Source: JACPHD01 sp964431805
GTDB taxonomy: Bacteria; Patescibacteriota; Patescibacteriia; Patescibacteriales; GWC2-42-12
Direction: 5' to 3'
DNA length: 14,462 bases
NCBI GenBank assembly: GCA_964431805.1
Contig: CAYSKV010000015.1
Location: forward strand, 1-14,462
The notes below the pieces were generated by a model. It did no database searches. It saw nothing but the letters and a program-made list of their open reading frames with translations, and was not told where the DNA came from. The position numbers and the translations under genes are program-made. Position 1 is the stretch's first letter. Each line of letters begins with the position of its first letter. Below, piece by piece: positions 13,307-14,462 of this stretch.

Positions 13307-13795
13307 ATGAGGAAAAATATTTTTTTGTTTGTTGGGTTATTTTTTATATTGTTGTTTTGTTTTTTGTTCAGCGGGTGTAGCAGTAATAATAATGCCAACG
13401 CGGCCTCCGAAGAGCCGAAGCCAATATTACATGTTGTCGAGAGAGAAAGTGGAGAATATTTGGCCGACGAGAATGAGACAATATTGTATTCTTTGTCGGC
13501 TCCTTATGTTTCGATTGATATGGATCGTAAAGTGTTCGTTGTACACCCACATGTTTATTATGCTCCCGGCACAACATATTACGGTTCTTTTTACGACGGA
13601 TTTAAAGTTGTATGTTCCGGTGGCCCTCGATCAGGAGTTGAAAATTTGGAAGTTGAGTTTGGCCCAGAGGGAGGGGAATTACCCGTACCTAAAATCCCTT
13701 ACAACGAATGTCGCTTCGAAGCTTTCGTCGTTGGCGGAGAAGAAGTAACTTTCGAAACTAAAAGTTCGGTTCTCTATTTCAATAGAGAAGAATAG
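13307..13795 (+). CDS. Predicted lipoprotein of unknown function
   Basis: A 162-residue protein. Residues 1-23 are a very hydrophobic lipoprotein signal peptide rich in Phe and Leu, with lipobox FSGC, so C24 is the lipidated residue. A short Asn/Ala/Ser linker (25-35) is followed by a compact beta-rich domain of about 125 residues. It contains VYYAPGTTYYGSFYDG and two cysteines (in VCSGGP and NECRF) that could form a disulfide. No family is recognisable. It is a single-gene unit between two terminators. Its strong SD and mixed leucine codons (TTG and TTA) match the exported-protein genes at 218-4205 rather than its polysaccharide neighbours. Confidence 0.75.
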   Translation: MRKNIFLFVGLFFILLFCFLFSGCSSNNNANAASEEPKPILHVVERESGEYLADENETILYSLSAPYVSIDMDRKVFVVHPHVYYAPGTTYYGSFYDGFKVVCSGGPRSGVENLEVEFGPEGGELPVPKIPYNECRFEAFVVGGEEVTFETKSSVLYFNREE

Positions 13796-13809
13796 AGAAT
13801 TAACATAAA

Positions 13810-13846
13810 GCCTTCCCGAGCATAAAGCAAGGGAAGGCATTTTTTT
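13810..13846 (+). terminator. Intrinsic terminator of the second lipoprotein gene
   Basis: GCCTTCCC (13810-13817) pairs perfectly with GGGAAGGC (13831-13838) across a 13-base loop, followed by AT then a T run to 13846. It lies 14 bases after the stop codon. Confidence 0.87.
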
Positions 13847-13885
13847 AATCTTTTATTTTTTCCAAATAAGTTGTATTATAAGTTT

Positions 13886-14263
13886 ATGATTTTATATATT
13901 AATACCATTCAAAATAGTTTAGTTGAAATAGCCTTAAAAAATAAAGGCCGAGTTGTTGCAATTAAGAAATTTAAATCCGATCGCACGCAAGCGGAAAAAT
14001 TTTTACCGGCTATAGAAAAATTACTTAAAGCTAGTAAGTTAAAATTAAAGGATTTAAAAAGCATAGAAATAGAAAACAGTGGAGGTTCGTTTACTTCTTT
14101 GCGTATTGGCGTGGTTACGGCCAATGCCTTGGCTTATGCTCTTGGCATTACCATATCAGGTAGAAGCGGCAAAAGTAAGTCTGTAAGAAATGGAAAAAGA
14201 AGCTTTAAGGTTATTGAACCGGTTTACGACAGAGATCCAGATATAACCGAGAAGAAGAAATAA
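13886..14263 (+). CDS. tsaB: Short TsaB-like protein (tRNA threonylcarbamoyladenosine pathway)
   Basis: A 125-residue protein. The start MILYINTIQNSLVEIAL and the motif GGSFTSLRIGVVTANALAYAL (66-86) match the N-terminal ASKHA domain of TsaB (YeaZ), where GxGSFTGLRIG is diagnostic. TsaB dimerises with TsaD and works with TsaE to place the t6A modification on tRNAs decoding ANN codons. Full-length TsaB is about 220-230 residues. Here the middle is missing, yet the end (EPVYDRDPDIT, 111-121) resembles the PxYxRxP end of full-length proteins. This suggests an internal deletion rather than simple truncation. The usual early Asp (IDT) is Asn (N6). ATG 13886 gives the expected N-terminus; an in-frame ATG does not exist closer, and the alternative upstream TTG 13871 adds only five residues. 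No SD. It may keep only the TsaD-dimerisation role. Confidence 0.8.
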   Translation: MILYINTIQNSLVEIALKNKGRVVAIKKFKSDRTQAEKFLPAIEKLLKASKLKLKDLKSIEIENSGGSFTSLRIGVVTANALAYALGITISGRSGKSKSVRNGKRSFKVIEPVYDRDPDITEKKK

Positions 14264-14264
14264 A

Positions 14265-14285
14265 TGTGGATAAAGCTGTTGATAA
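14265..14285 (-). promoter_or_regulatory. Pair of DnaA-box-like 9-mers
   Basis: TGTGGATAA (14265-14273) is the exact reverse complement of the consensus DnaA box TTATCCACA. TGTTGATAA (14277-14285) differs from it at one base and lies in the same orientation 12 bp downstream. Two sites are too few for an origin, but the spacing would allow cooperative DnaA binding. A chance match to one 9-mer on either strand of this window is not rare, so the adjacent second copy carries most of the weight. Confidence 0.4.
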
Positions 14286-14313
14286 CTAAGTAAAAATATT
14301 GTATCTTTTTTAG

Positions 14314-14349
14314 AAAAAATACCCATTTTTAAATAGACGGGTATTTTTT
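14314..14349 (+). terminator. Intrinsic terminator after the tsaB-like gene
   Basis: AAAAAATACCC (14314-14324) pairs with GGGTATTTTTT (14339-14349) around a 14-base loop, and T-rich sequence continues to about 14363. The core stem is ATACCC/GGGTAT; the rest is A-T. The A/T symmetry could also allow use on the minus strand. Confidence 0.8.
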
Positions 14350-14396
14350 ATTATTTTTATTTTAATTTTAGCTGTAATTTTAGTGGCAGCTTATCA

Positions 14397-14425
14397 TTGA
14401 CAAATGGCATTAAGTGGTATATAAT
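14397..14425 (+). promoter_or_regulatory. Consensus sigma70 promoter, probably of the mraZ/dcw operon
   Basis: TTGACA (14397-14402) and TATAAT (14420-14425) are separated by 17 bases: all twelve consensus bases at the ideal spacing. A second TATAAT lies at 14431-14436. Transcription would start near 14432, just ahead of the TGG-repeat operator. This is the strongest promoter in the window. Confidence 0.88.
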
Positions 14426-14435
14426 TATAGTATAA

Positions 14436-14462
14436 TGGTGAACGGTGGGGAATAGTGGTGAA
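14436..14462 (+). promoter_or_regulatory. MraZ operator: three TGGKG repeats at 10-bp spacing
   Basis: TGGTG (14436), TGGGG (14446) and TGGTG (14456) are direct repeats exactly one helical turn apart, each followed by AA or AC. MraZ, the autoregulator of the division and cell-wall cluster, binds TGGGN repeats with five-base spacers ahead of its own gene. The repeats run to the window edge, so mraZ itself should begin within a few dozen bases outside. The identity of the next gene is inferred. Confidence 0.8.

Noticed and set aside
14265..14285. Replication origin
   Set aside because: Only two DnaA-box-like sites, no clear AT-rich unwinding trio or dnaA/dnaN genes, and the neighbours are tsaB-like and the dcw promoter.
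1..14462. Alternative genetic code (TGA read as Gly or Trp, as in some CPR groups)
   Set aside because: No gene ends in TGA, but none contains in-frame TGA either; Trp is TGG and all frames are intact under the standard code.
1..14462. tRNA, rRNA, transposase or insertion-sequence ends
   Set aside because: No cloverleaf with a T-arm, no rRNA segment, no transposase motif and no target-site duplications were seen.

Overview
The window looks like a chromosomal piece of an AT-rich bacterium of the Candidatus Patescibacteria (CPR) type, probably from the Parcubacteria side. The main clues are: FG-GAP repeats of the 'AGAGVGGGPQIRIFD' style that are frequent in those genomes; a shortened TsaB-like protein; single-pass surface proteins built on Ig-like modules; and many genes without a Shine-Dalgarno (SD) sequence. 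This is inferred from gene style, because no rRNA or ribosomal protein gene is present. The standard genetic code fits: Trp is TGG and all eleven genes end in TAA or TAG.

Layout. (1) Bases 1-3428, plus strand: three exported proteins, probably co-transcribed. They are an OmpA-like protein with a transmembrane segment (218-991), a LysM protein with a predicted beta-rich, barrel-like C-terminal half (1215-2768) and a small secreted protein (2805-3335), closed by a strong terminator. The leaders of the first two genes carry five small hairpins, each with the loop GATT. (2) 3448-4257: a lipoprotein gene with its own promoter and a terminator that works in both directions. (3) 4303-13230: a surface-polysaccharide block. 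It holds an O-antigen ligase/polymerase-type membrane protein (minus strand), a divergent radical SAM enzyme, a 1078-residue fusion (GT4 glycosyltransferase, signal-peptide-like membrane segment, glycosyl-hydrolase-like domain, FG-GAP repeats), a membrane-anchored multi-Ig protein and a second GT4 glycosyltransferase. (4) 13307-13846: a second lipoprotein with its own terminator. (5) 13886-14462: a short tsaB-like gene, a pair of DnaA-box-like 9-mers, a terminator, then a strong sigma70-type promoter followed by three TGGKG repeats spaced 10 bp apart. Those repeats are the hallmark of an MraZ operator, so the division and cell-wall (dcw) operon most likely starts just beyond the right edge.

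The window shows two visibly different gene classes. The exported or lipoprotein genes (218-4205 and 13307-13795) have clear SD sequences, mixed leucine codons and higher G+C. The polysaccharide genes have no SD, rely heavily on TTA for leucine and are more AT-rich. Together the genes describe cell-envelope building: glycan assembly in the cytoplasm and membrane, surface proteins that bind or display glycan, and wall-binding exported proteins. The most notable items are the glycosyltransferase/hydrolase fusion with a perfect 156-bp tandem repeat, the GATT hairpin family, a 19-bp inverted repeat around a promoter, and OmpA-like plus barrel-like proteins in a lineage usually regarded as lacking an outer membrane.
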